Shown one piece after another: positions 49,223 through 59,834 of a stretch of DNA of 64,000 bases. Position 1 is the first letter of the stretch, and the number at the start of each line of letters is the position of its first letter. This DNA comes from Atrina japonica (taxonomy: Eukaryota; Mollusca; Bivalvia; Pterioida; Pinnidae). The stretch covers positions 857,501 to 921,500 of the forward strand of contig BROG01000153.1 of NCBI GenBank assembly GCA_030159075.1, given 5' to 3'. Position numbers and translations under genes: made by a program. A model generated the notes under the pieces. The model did no database searches, was not told the origin of the DNA, and saw only the letters and a program-made list of their open reading frames with translations.

Positions 49223-49935
49223 ACACACACACACTATAGGTCTGTACTTACTAAATAGATATCAAGAGACTGAAAATTTGTGGTCTGGAATGCGAGGTGG
49301 TATTTTAAGTGAGGCAGTCTTTAGACGAGATTACATTATATATATATATATATATATATATATAAGTCCATCATAAACACAAGGACATCATAAAAGATAG
49401 CTTGTTATGTATTCCGACAAATCATCACTCAATCATCTAGGAGCTATAAACAAAGTTTTATGATGCTCGGACATCTGTGGAACTGTCATTTTGGCGACAT
49501 TTTTGTGTTGAACCAAATTTCATGAGATATTTCCCGCCTCGGCCCAAATATTTCCGTTGACTGTTCTCATTATTTCATACAATCTAAATGATAAATATGT
49601 ACAATTCAGCTGATATTGCAGTTTAAAATTTCATAAGATTGTATTTTACGTGTTATGTATTAATTATATCAATTTGATTTCTAGAAAACACTCTTGCGTT
49701 TTCTTTTTCCTGAAACAATGACATATAAATCATGAATAATTATAACACAAATTCTCACAGATGAGGGCACAGAAACTTGATAATACTTAAAAGCCTTTAT
49801 TAAGTGAATGGTGAGCAATCAAATGCTGAAAATCCGTCCGGGCGGATTGACGGAGGCAAGTTATATATTCGCCCAATAACGAGAAACGTTATCACATCCA
49901 TGTCCTGTACTTGAGCTCTACGCTTTCTACAGGAT
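48770..49935. other. AT-rich DNA with two microsatellites
   Basis: (CT)n at 49180-49219 and (TA)n at 49338-49364. No gene recognised. Confidence 0.45.
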
Positions 49936-49944
49936 TGTTTCGTT

Positions 49945-50255
49945 TTATATTGTTGCTGAACGTCGCTACAAGGATATTTGTATATATGGAGATGTCACTA
50001 GGTCCGGATTATGTGCCACAAATGTTTATCCATGTTGTGGACTGACGTCAATGCACTGAGCATTCTTTTTTTACGCTTCACGTTCGGTTTTTTTTAAAGT
50101 TTCATCTGAAAGTCCCGTGACTCTCTCAGCGCCACGGTATGCTCGAGCATTTGCCTTTTTTAAAGTTTTTGGACTGACCCGGAACCGGGAATCGAACTCG
50201 AGGCCTTCCGCTTGAGAGTCTAACAATCTACCACAATACCACCACAAGCGGTTCA
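49945..50255 (-). mobile_element. SINE type B', reverse
   Basis: Minus-strand head GGTAGATTGTTAGACTCTCA and GAGTTCGATTCCCGGTTCC (box B), body GACGTCAGTCCAC and TTGTGGCAC, tail CATCTCCATATA. It shares its body with the plus-strand copy at 50400. Confidence 0.72.
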
Positions 50256-50399
50256 ACAGCATTGTAACAATGCATCAAGCATGTGTTTTTAGAATAACCG
50301 CCCACAGTAACTCGTTGGTATTTTTATTCCTTTCACCTTTTTATTTACCAAAGTTTATTGCGATAGACATGAAAAATAGTTTTCCTTTAACGTGCGCCA

Positions 50400-50755
50400 G
50401 TAAAGCTTGCCGAGGTCTAGTGGTAAAGCGCTCGACTCGCAAGCGGAAAGTCTCGGTTCGATTCTCATTACTGGGTCATATAAAAGGCTTCAATTTTTTT
50501 AAATGGTGGTGACCTTTTCTTCCTCCAAACGCTCTGCATACAAAGTGAAAGTCACTTGTCTTTTGAATGAGACTTAAACCGAGGTCCCGTGTTATGGCAG
50601 GCGTGGCACGCAAAAGAACCCGGCCTCACTGCACTGGCGTCAGTCCATAGCAAAAGTCAAAATTTGTGGCACTACACTTAAAGCTGATCTCATATCAATA
50701 TAGGTGAAAAGTTCCTGACGGGAATGTAAAACAACAAACAAACCAAAAAGTGTAA
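50400..50755 (+). mobile_element. SINE type B'
   Basis: Head GCCGAGGTCTAGTGGTAAAG (box A) and TCTCGGTTCGATTCTCATT (box B), body GGCACGCAAAAGAACCCG and GGCGTCAGTCCATAG, tail CGGGAATGTAAAACAACAAA. Not a functional tRNA: the anticodon stem does not close and there is no tRNA 3' end. Confidence 0.75.
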
Positions 50756-50759
50756 ATAA

Positions 50760-51690
50760 GATATTATTGTTTTACGGTCCACAGAATACGTTTCACTTAC
50801 ATGTAGATGTCACTAGCGATTGGTAAAGTGCTACACTGAATGTTGACTTGACATCTTATGATCCTGTAAAAGAAATCGAACATATGGCCTTTTGGGGGGA
50901 GTTAAATGCTCGACCGCTGTACTGCAAGAGCTCCTCGGTGTTATAATCGATATATAAATGTGTATAATATACAAAATGCAGGATTTCTAAGCCTACTGGC
51001 ATTTTCTTTATAACAAACATCATTAAAATTTTCAAGTAAATACCTAATATAAAATATTTCTCTAATACTGTAAATAACAGACTGGAAAAGGTTAGTCAAA
51101 GGCTGGCCTCGGATGACCTCCCTTGAGGACAACTATAATATTGAAATCATTAAGATGGAAATATGATCACTGTGTTAGTGCGTAATTTGTTCCCATTGGA
51201 ATACCAAGCCGGGGTTTATTTCCTGTCCGGGGGAGGTATGGGGTGCTATGTTATACCACTGAATGATGTAGATATGAAGAATGTTGTACTTTTAGATATG
51301 TATCCAAATTAAACAGTTTTGTCACTTTTTATATCATGTTTTCATTTTTGATTAAGAAGGAGTTACGAAATAACGTTTCGGGATCACCCCCAGGTAAATT
51401 AAAAAATAAAAACAAGATATCTAAATTATATTTTTAAACAATCGCGTGTCACTGAATTATGTTCGATTATTCATCAACCTGTCATACAGCGATCTCTTAA
51501 TACTGTTACATTATAATAGCTTGTGGCAAAAACTGACCAATTCGGACATGACCATTTGACAAGATACTTTACACGGTTAGGTGGTCAAAGCTGTGGAGCC
51601 GGACAAAACAGAACATAAAATAATGATAGCCTCATTATTCTTTCAAAGAATAATTAATGGCGAATATCAAATGCCGGGAGAATCATTCGC
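50760..51690. other. AT-rich DNA, nothing recognised
   Basis: No gene or repeat unit supported. Confidence 0.4.
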
Positions 51691-51786
51691 GCGGAGTGAT
51701 CCATCATGGCGGACGGGATGACTTGATGTTTAGGTTTTATTGATAAACTAATTTGTAAAATAAAGGAAAGTGATTATACGAGACGA

Positions 51787-52053
51787 TTGGTGATAGATTG
51801 GGATCATTTCGTATGCTTTGTGACTCAGGGGAAGATCATGTTACACGTCGCGGGAGCTGAACCTAACCCAAAAAACGCGGAACATCAATTGTACGGCTTT
51901 TTAACAGAAAAAAAAACTGCACAGACGTTGGTACAAGAATTTTGTAAATTGAGGATGAATCATGTAACACTGTTTGAAATTCTAAACAGAAAATTAATTA
52001 GCTCTGTTTACAAAAAAAATATTTCGATTTCTCTTTTTACTACTTGTAGTTGA
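51787..52053 (+). CDS. Hypothetical 88-residue frame, uncertain
   Basis: MVIDWDHFVCFVTQGK, then MLHVAGAEPNPKNAEHQLYG and EKKTAQTLVQEFCKL look moderately protein-like in the first 60 residues; the end (KKNISISLF) does not. About 80 bp upstream, CCATCATGGCGGACGGGATG followed by TGA is a short upstream frame in an unusually GC-rich patch, reminiscent of a 5' UTR or first exon. I recognise no family. Confidence 0.25.
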   Translation: MVIDWDHFVCFVTQGKIMLHVAGAEPNPKNAEHQLYGFLTEKKTAQTLVQEFCKLRMNHVTLFEILNRKLISSVYKKNISISLFTTCS

Positions 52054-52059
52054 TGTACA

Positions 52060-52727
52060 ATGATAAACAAAAGCTATACACCGGCATAACAATCTTATAT
52101 TCCTATGTACATTGTATTTGTGAAAATAAGGTCATGTCCAGTGTGGTATCCATATACATATAGTAAGGATTAAGTTTATCAGTTGCAATTGAAAAAGTGC
52201 CAAACCTAGGTTTCTCAAGCAATCTTCACAAAGTATATAGGAATTAAAGAATTTTTATGCCAGTTTATATCTCATTTTTGTTATTGTATATCAATCTATG
52301 AAGTAAAAAAAGGAAAGGAAAAAAAAAGAAAAACAAACACTCACAAATTATATATCAATTTCAATTTATACCAAATCAGTACCTTAAACTCAACTTTCTG
52401 TGAATCAAGTTTTCTTAAAATTGGATCAAAGACGATTTCAGTTTTGGAGGAGTTCCTGTTGAAAAATGCAAATGTACTAGGAATTTATGGTGAAAATAAA
52501 TTATGCAAAATTATTTAGGGTCTCTGTTCTACTACTCTATATATGAAAGCGATGGATGAAAGTTTTAGGGCAAGATATTATGTTTTTACATCTTTAAATA
52601 TCCCAGGGGACCCATTTGAGTGTAAACATGGTAAAATATCTTTGACACTAAAGTTGGAGATATTAAAATTCAAACTCAATTTATTTTTTCTTAATTCATA
52701 TGTGTGTCCCTTAGGTACTAACATAAC

Positions 52728-52795
<68 letters not shown>

Positions 52796-52930
52796 ACGGA
52801 AAGTATATAACTTATGATCCCCCTGCTATAGTGAAGAGCCCTTCATGAAGACATTATATGAAAATCAATTTTTAAAACATTCTTACAGAAATGATTAACA
52901 ATTACATTTATTTTTTACCATTGGATTTGA
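52060..52930. other. AT-rich DNA with (GA)n tract
   Basis: (GA)n at 52732-52791. Otherwise nothing recognised. Confidence 0.45.
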
Positions 52931-52936
52931 TATAAA

Positions 52937-53088
52937 AAAAATCTCAGATACCAAAGTATAAATCTTTTGGACGTCAAGGATATAGATACAAATCAGGTAA
53001 AAACTGGACAAACACGGACCTCTTGAAATCAAGAGGTGGGATCAGGTTTCATGGAGGAGTAAGCATCCTCTGTCATTGAGTTAACCTT
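52937..53088 (-). mobile_element. PLE 3' tail fragment, reverse
   Basis: AATCTCAGATACCAAAGTAT, GGACAAACACGGACCTCTTG and GGTGGGATCAGGTTTCATGG are the complement of the PLE tail in order. Confidence 0.75.
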
Positions 53089-53089
53089 T

Positions 53090-53940
53090 ACTTATAATCG
53101 AAATACGAGCAGACCTAATTTACAGAGAAATGATATTACTGACATTTAACACTTGGTAATTGATGAGAATCATATGAATTTTAACATATAGGACTGTGTT
53201 AGATAAAATTAAAGCTCGTGCTTTTAAAAGCCAATCTATCAACTTATTTCGGATAGAATATAGCGGGGGTCCTACACGGCGCATTACTAGTAGCTCCCCT
53301 ATTTCTGTTACATTTACGTCTGCGTAACAACATCTGCAGCAGTTTCAAGCTAATCTACATTGTATTTAATGGGGCATTAACTGTGTTTTTTTTTTTCTCT
53401 TTTTTTAGATCTCTACTTTATTACTACTTATATTGATATTCAATAGCAAAAAAGATATATACACAGGTATAAAGTTCTTTTCTTCCTGTATATTTAGTGA
53501 AATTCTGTGAGAAACCCAGTTTGGCAATTGTTTAGCCTAATTCAGCCTTACTATTTGATTATGCATACCACACCGGACCTGACCTTATATTAAAAAAAAA
53601 GATATAGAAATATAAGATTTTTGTACATCAAGTACAAGTAGTAAAAGTAGGAAAAAATGGTAAACACAGTTATTGCCCTTTTAGGTTACAATGTTTACTT
53701 GTTTTCCCATTCAATCACATGTTTGTGGCGTAGTACTCTTATTATCTACATGCGCAACAATGTTGATACACGGTTCGGATTTATTTGTGATAAAGTAAAT
53801 AGGTCTTTGGTGATTCCTATTCAAATTATCATTTTTACTGAATATTTTTTGAATTTTCAAATGAAACATTTTATTTGTTAATTTTTATAGTAATCTTTAT
53901 ATTCCATTCTCTGTCGGCCCTGGTATCTATTTTATTTTGT
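53090..53940. other. AT-rich DNA, nothing recognised
   Basis: Only uncharacterised short frames. Confidence 0.4.
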
Positions 53941-53945
53941 CTTGC

Positions 53946-54535
53946 ACACCTGGGACCTCCGTGGAATAGTGGTTAGAGCATCGCTCACCTCTAATCAGCG
54001 CGGAATCGAGTCCTACTGGAACCAAAGTTCCGGAAAGCTTTCCAGTTTACTTGCTGAAAGCCGATTGTCTCTTCCCAGGTAGTTGAAACCAGGATCCGAA
54101 GTCACCAAATTTCCTCAATACTTAAAGCTCTTAAATGAATATTTTGATTATATAGTGGTTTGTAAAATTTCGGGATGTCACTGACTAGGGAACACATTTT
54201 TATCTTCTTTTTTTATTCACTTCATGAACATTAGGTCACATTTCATAGAAAATGAAAAAAAAAAAATTAGTATGTACTCAAATTATCTTTTTTTTTTTTT
54301 TATTGTAATGTTTCTGAATTTTTCTTGAATTAAGCAACATTTTTCATCATTATTTACAATTGCATGCCTTAAATATACAAAAAATGTTCAGTTAGTGCAT
54401 AAATTCTGTGTGTTTTATATTTGAATCCTAAAAAGTTAGTTGTACTTGAGTACTAAGTAAGTCTGGTGGCCACCGTGTGACTGATAAATTGTTGATTGTG
54501 CCGTTAACCACCATTCAAATCAAATCTTATACAGC
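53946..54535 (+). mobile_element. SINE type A split by M1 MITE
   Basis: GGGACCTCCGTGGAATAGTG and GGTTAGAGCATCGCTC give the head. The body reaches CTCTTCCCAGGTAGTTGAAA at about 54088, and the tail CCACCGTGTGACTGATAAAT, TGTTGATTGTGCCGTTAA resumes at about 54471. Confidence 0.72.
54090..54470. mobile_element. MITE family M1, nested in SINE
   Basis: Left end AAGTCACCAAATTTCCTCAA at 54099; right end GTACTTGAGTACTAAGTAAG and TCTGGTGGCC. The centre is AT-rich with T and A runs. Confidence 0.72.
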
Positions 54536-54539
54536 TACA

Positions 54540-55285
54540 CATTCAAGATACATTTGTATTCATTTTAAAAAGAGGCATGCTGTGTGTCTATGTGTGTGTA
54601 TCATAAATAAAGTCATTATTTTTTAACACATCTATTTCTCATTTAAGTCCATTTTGTCGTTGAATAAACCCGATAACAACAACAACAACAAAAACCACAA
54701 TAGAGCATGTATGTTCCATCCCTAAATATGAAATCTAACATTTGTGTCTTTTTTGTACACTTTTTATCACAATTAAGAAAAAATCTACAGTATTTTCACT
54801 TTTCAAGATTTGGGATATTTCAGTGACAATAAGAAAATCGATCTTTAGTTATAATACGAAACTTCCCACATAGCCTAGAGGGACAATTTAACACGATTCT
54901 ATGGTCTCCCCGAGGTCTTACATAGACATGGACTTGGTAACAATCAAAGGTGTTTAGTTGCATACCAATAACATGCGCCACACATCAATCACTGATCGAA
55001 CAGCCAAATACATCACAGCATTCATCTATAGCCCATTAACCAAAAGACAAAAATGACAGACAATACTTTTGTAAATAAACTGATTTTTTACCCCCGAATT
55101 TCTATCGAGAGATCTGATTAGCTGAGAACTCGTTCAGCCAATAGAAACACGCCTTTTGAGGTCGGGACATATTCGGGTTAGAAAAATCGGAGAAAGACGA
55201 AGACGAGAGCTAGATACCACATAACCTAGGTGATGTTATCACCGCTGCAGTAGTAAGTCCTCTACAAATTTTCAAGTCTACAAAT
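54540..55285. other. Upstream region of Kir gene 2
   Basis: 5' flank of the plus-strand Kir gene. GAGAAAGACGAAGACGAGAG at 55191 probably lies in the 5' UTR. A small (AAC)n tract is at 54676. No promoter motif assigned. Confidence 0.35.
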
Positions 55286-55290
55286 TTGCC

Positions 55291-56532
55291 ATGTTTAAAA
55301 ACAAATCCAGCGTAAAATCGGGAAAGAAAGTGGACGATGGCGTTCAACTGGTGGAATTTCCACCCGAAAAAGAATTAGACGAACCAACTTTACTTACTCG
55401 TTTGCGAAATGGATATCAGCTCGGACGCCCGGCTCTGGTAAAAAAGACTGGACAGTATCGTGTTTCTTACAAAGGACTTAAAAAGTACAAACAAAAGTTT
55501 TATTTTCTCGACATTTACCAAACTCTAATCGATTTGAAATGGCGATGGGCTATCTCTGTGTTTGTGTTGACATTTTTGCTCGTGTACTTTATTTTTGCTA
55601 TTTTGTGGTATCTTTTAGCGCACGCGCACGGGGACTTAGATAATCTAGATAACGCAAATTGGGTTCCTTGCCTCGAAAATGTGAGAACATTTGCCGACGC
55701 TCTTCTGTATTCCATTGAGACGCAGACGACGATTGGATACGGCACGTATTATCCAAACACAAGCTGTGGAGGGACCGTTCCTATGGTCTTTGTGCAAATT
55801 ACTGTTGGGTTTCTGCTGGAAACCCTCCTGGTTGGATTTATTCTCGTAAAGGTAGCAAGACCAAAACACAGACGTCACACACTGATGTTTAGCCAAAAAG
55901 CATGCATTTGCAAAGAGGATGGTGAGTTGTGTTTGGAAATAAGAATAGGCGACATGCGAAAATCTCACTTGGTTGACGCCAAAGCGTTTGGCGTCTTTGT
56001 TCATGAAAAAGTCTCAGACGAAGGCGTGGTTTATCCACTGTATCAGCAGCAGATGGAATTTGAAGCCCATGGAATGGACGACAGGGTTTTTATGATGTGG
56101 CCACTGGTCTTGAAACACAAGATAGATAAAAACAGTCCCTTGTATGAATTGTCATTTGAACAAACTTTATCAAATACGTTTGAAATAATTATTATTTTAG
56201 AAGGAACCATTGAATCAACTGGGGAAATTTGCCAAGCAAGAACTTCGTTTTCTTCTAAAGATTTGCTGTGGGGTCACCGGTTTGTAAACATGATCGACTT
56301 CGACAACGAGGACGGCCAATGGCGCGCAAACTTTAAGTTATTTAATGAAACAGTGGTGACGCCAACTCCAAAATGCAGCGGAAAGGAGCTCGCCGAAATT
56401 TACAGTGGAACTGGGTGGTCAGACAGAGAACAGAATAAAGAAACAATTGACAAAAAATTCACATTTAGACGAGCAAGAAGCCAGATTATTCCACCTTCTA
56501 TAATGCGAGAAGAAAACGCAACAATGTGGTGA
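55291..56532 (+). CDS. Inward-rectifier K+ channel (Kir), single exon
   Basis: 413-residue plasma-membrane K+ channel subunit. Parts visible: slide helix (IYQTLIDLKWRWAI), TM1 about 86-109, pore SIETQTTIGYGTYYP (GYG 149-151), TM2 about 163-187 with Glu177 at the rectification position, PKHRR lipid-contact patch, GDMRKSHLVDAK, ILEGTIESTGEICQARTS and LLWGHRF cytoplasmic core. Cys127 and Cys159 match the conserved extracellular pair. It is clearly paralogous to the gene at 39698-41734 but lacks that gene's intron at CL[QE]|[VI]R and its long acidic tail. The start is set by MFKNKSS after TTTGCC. A strong donor (GAG|GTAAGT) sits one base after the TGA stop, so a 3' UTR intron is likely. Confidence 0.94.
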   Translation: MFKNKSSVKSGKKVDDGVQLVEFPPEKELDEPTLLTRLRNGYQLGRPALVKKTGQYRVSYKGLKKYKQKFYFLDIYQTLIDLKWRWAISVFVLTFLLVYFIFAILWYLLAHAHGDLDNLDNANWVPCLENVRTFADALLYSIETQTTIGYGTYYPNTSCGGTVPMVFVQITVGFLLETLLVGFILVKVARPKHRRHTLMFSQKACICKEDGELCLEIRIGDMRKSHLVDAKAFGVFVHEKVSDEGVVYPLYQQQMEFEAHGMDDRVFMMWPLVLKHKIDKNSPLYELSFEQTLSNTFEIIIILEGTIESTGEICQARTSFSSKDLLWGHRFVNMIDFDNEDGQWRANFKLFNETVVTPTPKCSGKELAEIYSGTGWSDREQNKETIDKKFTFRRARSQIIPPSIMREENATMW

Positions 56533-56539
56533 GGTAAGT
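56533..56539 (+). promoter_or_regulatory. Candidate splice donor just after Kir stop codon
   Basis: TGAG|GTAAGTAA: a near-consensus donor with the exon ending at 56533. It would place the stop less than 50 nt before an exon junction, compatible with escape from nonsense-mediated decay. Confidence 0.5.
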
Positions 56540-57870
56540 AATTCTTTGTTTCTGATCGTAAATTAGAGTGTATCAGTTTGTTTTGAAAAGGGGAGATAAT
56601 GCAGATAGACAATTATAAATTTGATATTGGCCCGAGTCAACAATCTTTTTTTTTAAATTAAAAAAGTTGAACACATACTGAATTTATGCTGTAACTAGAC
56701 ATATTCTTATTGTATATGACTATAATTAATGATGTACAGTATTTCTCGTTTGAAAAAAAAAACTTAAGAAATATCAAAATTTACGGTTTAATACCGGTAA
56801 ATTTTAATACCGGATTTTTCGTATTTTATTAGAAAATGGTAAATTTGACTCAATGTTTTCTGTGAAATAAAAGGGAATAATGTTTTACCTCATCCAGGGG
56901 TTAATAAAAACCAATACAGTCAAAACGATAAAATAACAGTTGACTCGTCTCGACACCAATACAGTCAAAACGATAAAATAACAGTTGACTCGCCTCGACT
57001 ACTTGGTGAATTTGGTGACTCCGGAACCACCTGTGCTACCATTAAGCGAACGAAAACAAAAGAAAGTACAAACATCAAAATACACAATCACTGTAACGAC
57101 GGGGAAATCAGTTACCACAAACAACATGGTTATTTTTAATGTAATAAAGCACCACTAGCGATGGACCGGAGTAGAACTCTGTACAAGAACGGGACAGCGG
57201 GACTTGGAACCGAGAGCCCATTGCGTCATGTTATGAGTGGCACATTTCACGGGTTTCAACTTTTCATCTATAAGTCTTCACATACTTGTAATATTTTCAC
57301 TTTTTCATTTACTAGGGGTTACACAAAAATGGAAATAATTTTTATTTCTTCATTTTTTATTAAAAACACTCAGTCTGGTAAATAAAAAATGTTACTTAAA
57401 TACTGAAAACTTTCGGCAGAATGTAAAAACAGTTTACTGTTTCACTTTACAAATGCTTTAAGTTGTGTCCAAACTGATATAAAAATAGTGAATATATTTT
57501 TCTGCAACAGTTGAAAATGTACATAAATTTGAATAATTAATCTGGACAGAATTAGCGACTTCTAAAGTTTTTTTTTCTGACAAGTGCCGTATCATAAAAT
57601 TTCCAAAAAATTCTAGCTATCATTTTTTTATTATGAAGTTTTCCTTTTTACTAAACTAATCGTTTTTTTGTTTTTGTTTTTTTTTTTCCTGTTTTTAAAA
57701 AATGCATCCTAAATTAATACCCACGGGGTGAATAAGAGCTATACAATCTTAAACGCTTTGTCCTCATAAAAATCTCTAGGCCAAATGTCTGCCCCGATTT
57801 TAAGTTAACATTTCTTTTTGGTAAAATCGGGACGGTATTTCGGCCTCATAAATCTCATACTGTGAATTTT
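56540..57870. other. AT-rich 3' flank of Kir gene 2
   Basis: Contains the 45-bp tandem duplication listed separately and TTGGTGAATTTGGTGACTCC near 57002, one possible M1 MITE end. No gene. Confidence 0.4.
56910..56999. repeat. 45-bp tandem duplication
   Basis: Two copies of ACCAATACAGTCAAAACGAT extended to TTGACTCGTCTCGAC, differing at one base (T/C). Confidence 0.95.
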
Positions 57871-57875
57871 GAATT

Positions 57876-58190
57876 ACTCGGTGGGTATAAATATAAAATT
57901 TACTGGCGGATTGCAGGTTTTAAATTTTGAATTTACCAGATGGGTGTAAATATGGAATTTATATTGCATTTTTTAAATTCTAAATTTACTGGGTGGGTGT
58001 AAATACAAAATTTACATCGTCGTGTTTTAAATTCAGACTTTACCAGGCTGGTTTACATACAAAATTTACATTGTCATGTTTTAAATATTGTTTTTACCAG
58101 GTTGGTGTAAATCTGACAAAATTTACATTGTCGTGGTTGTATATTTTATATTTTCATCCAACCGGTAAATTCAAAATTTGCAAAATGAAA
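57876..58190. repeat. ~54-bp minisatellite, diverged
   Basis: About six units with GGGTGTAAATACAAAATTTA and GTTTTAAATTC phrases and variable ACATCGTCGT segments. Confidence 0.78.
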
Positions 58191-58583
58191 TAAAATATTA
58201 AAACCAAAGCAGGGAAAATTGTCGTATTACAAAATTGTTTAATCACCGTCCCCTACCCGGGTGAAACCAGAGAGGTGGAGCTATGCTTTGTCTACATTCG
58301 ATTGCCAGTCAGTCTCCATCAATTTCTGATTTTCGTTCACGTAATTGTTCATCATCTATTAATCAATGTTTTGCACGTAGGGATATGTATTGATTCATTA
58401 CTTTTCTCAGAATTCTTGTTTACATTTCTTTAATTCGCTGTTGCTATACTATACTCCAAAAAAAAAAAAATACCGGTTAATTTTTTTCCATCAATGACAA
58501 ATAAGTAAATGACTGTACCTCGAGAATTAGTTTATGTACATGTATATCTGTTTAGTTTACATTCCATAACATAAACCTATCAG

Positions 58584-58788
58584 GATGTACGGTGGCACAG
58601 AGGTGACATGACAAATAATTTCTTCTATTACGTGTGTACGTAATACTACTACTTACACGCGTTGTAACTATTACATGCACACATTGTAACTACTTGTTTT
58701 ACGTGCCCGCGTATTAGCCGAGCCTGTCATATTGGTACACTGCAATTGCACGGAAAAAAATATGTCACTTCTGTGTTACCGTAAGGAT
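58584..58788. mobile_element. MITE-like element, ~27-bp inverted ends
   Basis: GGATGTACGGTGGCACAGAGG at the left and the imperfect complement of TTACGGTAACACAGAAGTGAC at the right, enclosing about 150 bp with CACGCG/ACGTGC-rich short motifs. Confidence 0.7.
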
Positions 58789-58799
58789 GCTATAAAATA

Positions 58800-59385
58800 G
58801 AATGTTTTTTATTGTTGTTATACGTTCTGCCAAGATTTTTTTATTTTATGTAATTGTCGCGAGCGACAAGTGAAGCGATATATTTGTTTTACCTTTGTTT
58901 TGGACTCATATGTAAACAGATTGAGGTTCCGTTAATGTACTGTGTATTCTGCTTCACGGCGTTGAAGTCTCACCGAAAACACTTCGCTTGCCAAGTGTTC
59001 GGCTAAGAAACCATCGCATGTTTAATAGAAGTCTTGGATATGAACTGGAGTCGACTCGAGGCCCTCCTCTTTGGGGCTGATGGAAACGGAAAAGGTTTCT
59101 TTATTAAAAGTATGTAAATAGATACTGAACTTATAAATGTATCCCGAATTATCAAAATATATATTTAACAATTAAAAAGAAAGTATTTTGAAAGTTTTTT
59201 CACGTAAGTTATCCGTATTGTTTTTTTAGAATGACAGTTGTACATGGCTTAATAATATGCACAAACACACAGGCAATATTGCGTATACATTGATATAGCC
59301 TAATAAACTTTAGTGACAAGAGAGATGTGTATTGGCGGGCGATATGTTGGCGTTTCTCTTATCATAGTATGACATATACTTATAT
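58800..59385. other. AT-rich DNA, nothing recognised
   Basis: No gene or repeat unit supported. Confidence 0.4.
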
Positions 59386-59388
59386 CCA

Positions 59389-59661
59389 GTGGCGAAACTG
59401 ACACCTGAGGCCGTTGATGGTTTTCAGATATCAACTGGACAGTACGTACAAGTACGTCGCTTCTGTATTGTCTATATCTACGCATTGGACCAGCATGGGA
59501 GTGGGGGAATTGATGCAGTGACACCAAGAGTGGTCAAACGGCCTAAGAAAACAAAACAAGTCGATCATTTCTCTGCTATCTACACTCTGGATCACGAAGC
59601 TGGAACCATTATGTTATTGCAATCGCCCAGCAAGTACAGGACTAATTACTTTTATCAATAG
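59389..59661 (+). CDS. Hypothetical frame, possible exon
   Basis: Frame MAKLTPEAVDGFQISTGQY...HGSGGIDAVTPRVV...FYQ has less AT bias than its surroundings and a TATATCCAG acceptor-like stretch just before it. I recognise no domain. It may be an exon of an unseen gene or chance. Confidence 0.25.
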   Translation: MAKLTPEAVDGFQISTGQYVQVRRFCIVYIYALDQHGSGGIDAVTPRVVKRPKKTKQVDHFSAIYTLDHEAGTIMLLQSPSKYRTNYFYQ

Positions 59662-59675
59662 TTTTCTACTATTTT

Positions 59676-59832
59676 TAGTCTGGACCCGGAAGTGTGGACA
59701 ATTGCTGCTGGGATCGCCATTTTGTCCGTTATCCAGAGTCAGTGTCTCTATTATCTACAAAGTAGACCCGGAAGTGGTATCAACTATTGCTGTGACCCTC
59801 ATTGTGTCCGTTTCTGCAATTGTAGAATCGAT
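59676..59832. repeat. Diverged ~90-bp duplication, possibly coding
   Basis: GACCCGGAAGTG...ATTTTGTCCGTT and GACCCGGAAGTG...ATTGTGTCCGTT. One plus frame of each copy encodes a hydrophobic segment (DPEVWTIAAGIAILSVI and DPEVVSTIAVTLIVSVS). Could be duplicated membrane-segment exons or a short repeat. Confidence 0.4.
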
Positions 59833-59834
59833 TG

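Noticed and set aside
50406..50478. Functional tRNA gene
   Set aside because: Has A and B boxes but no closing acceptor or anticodon stem; it is a SINE head followed by a SINE body.
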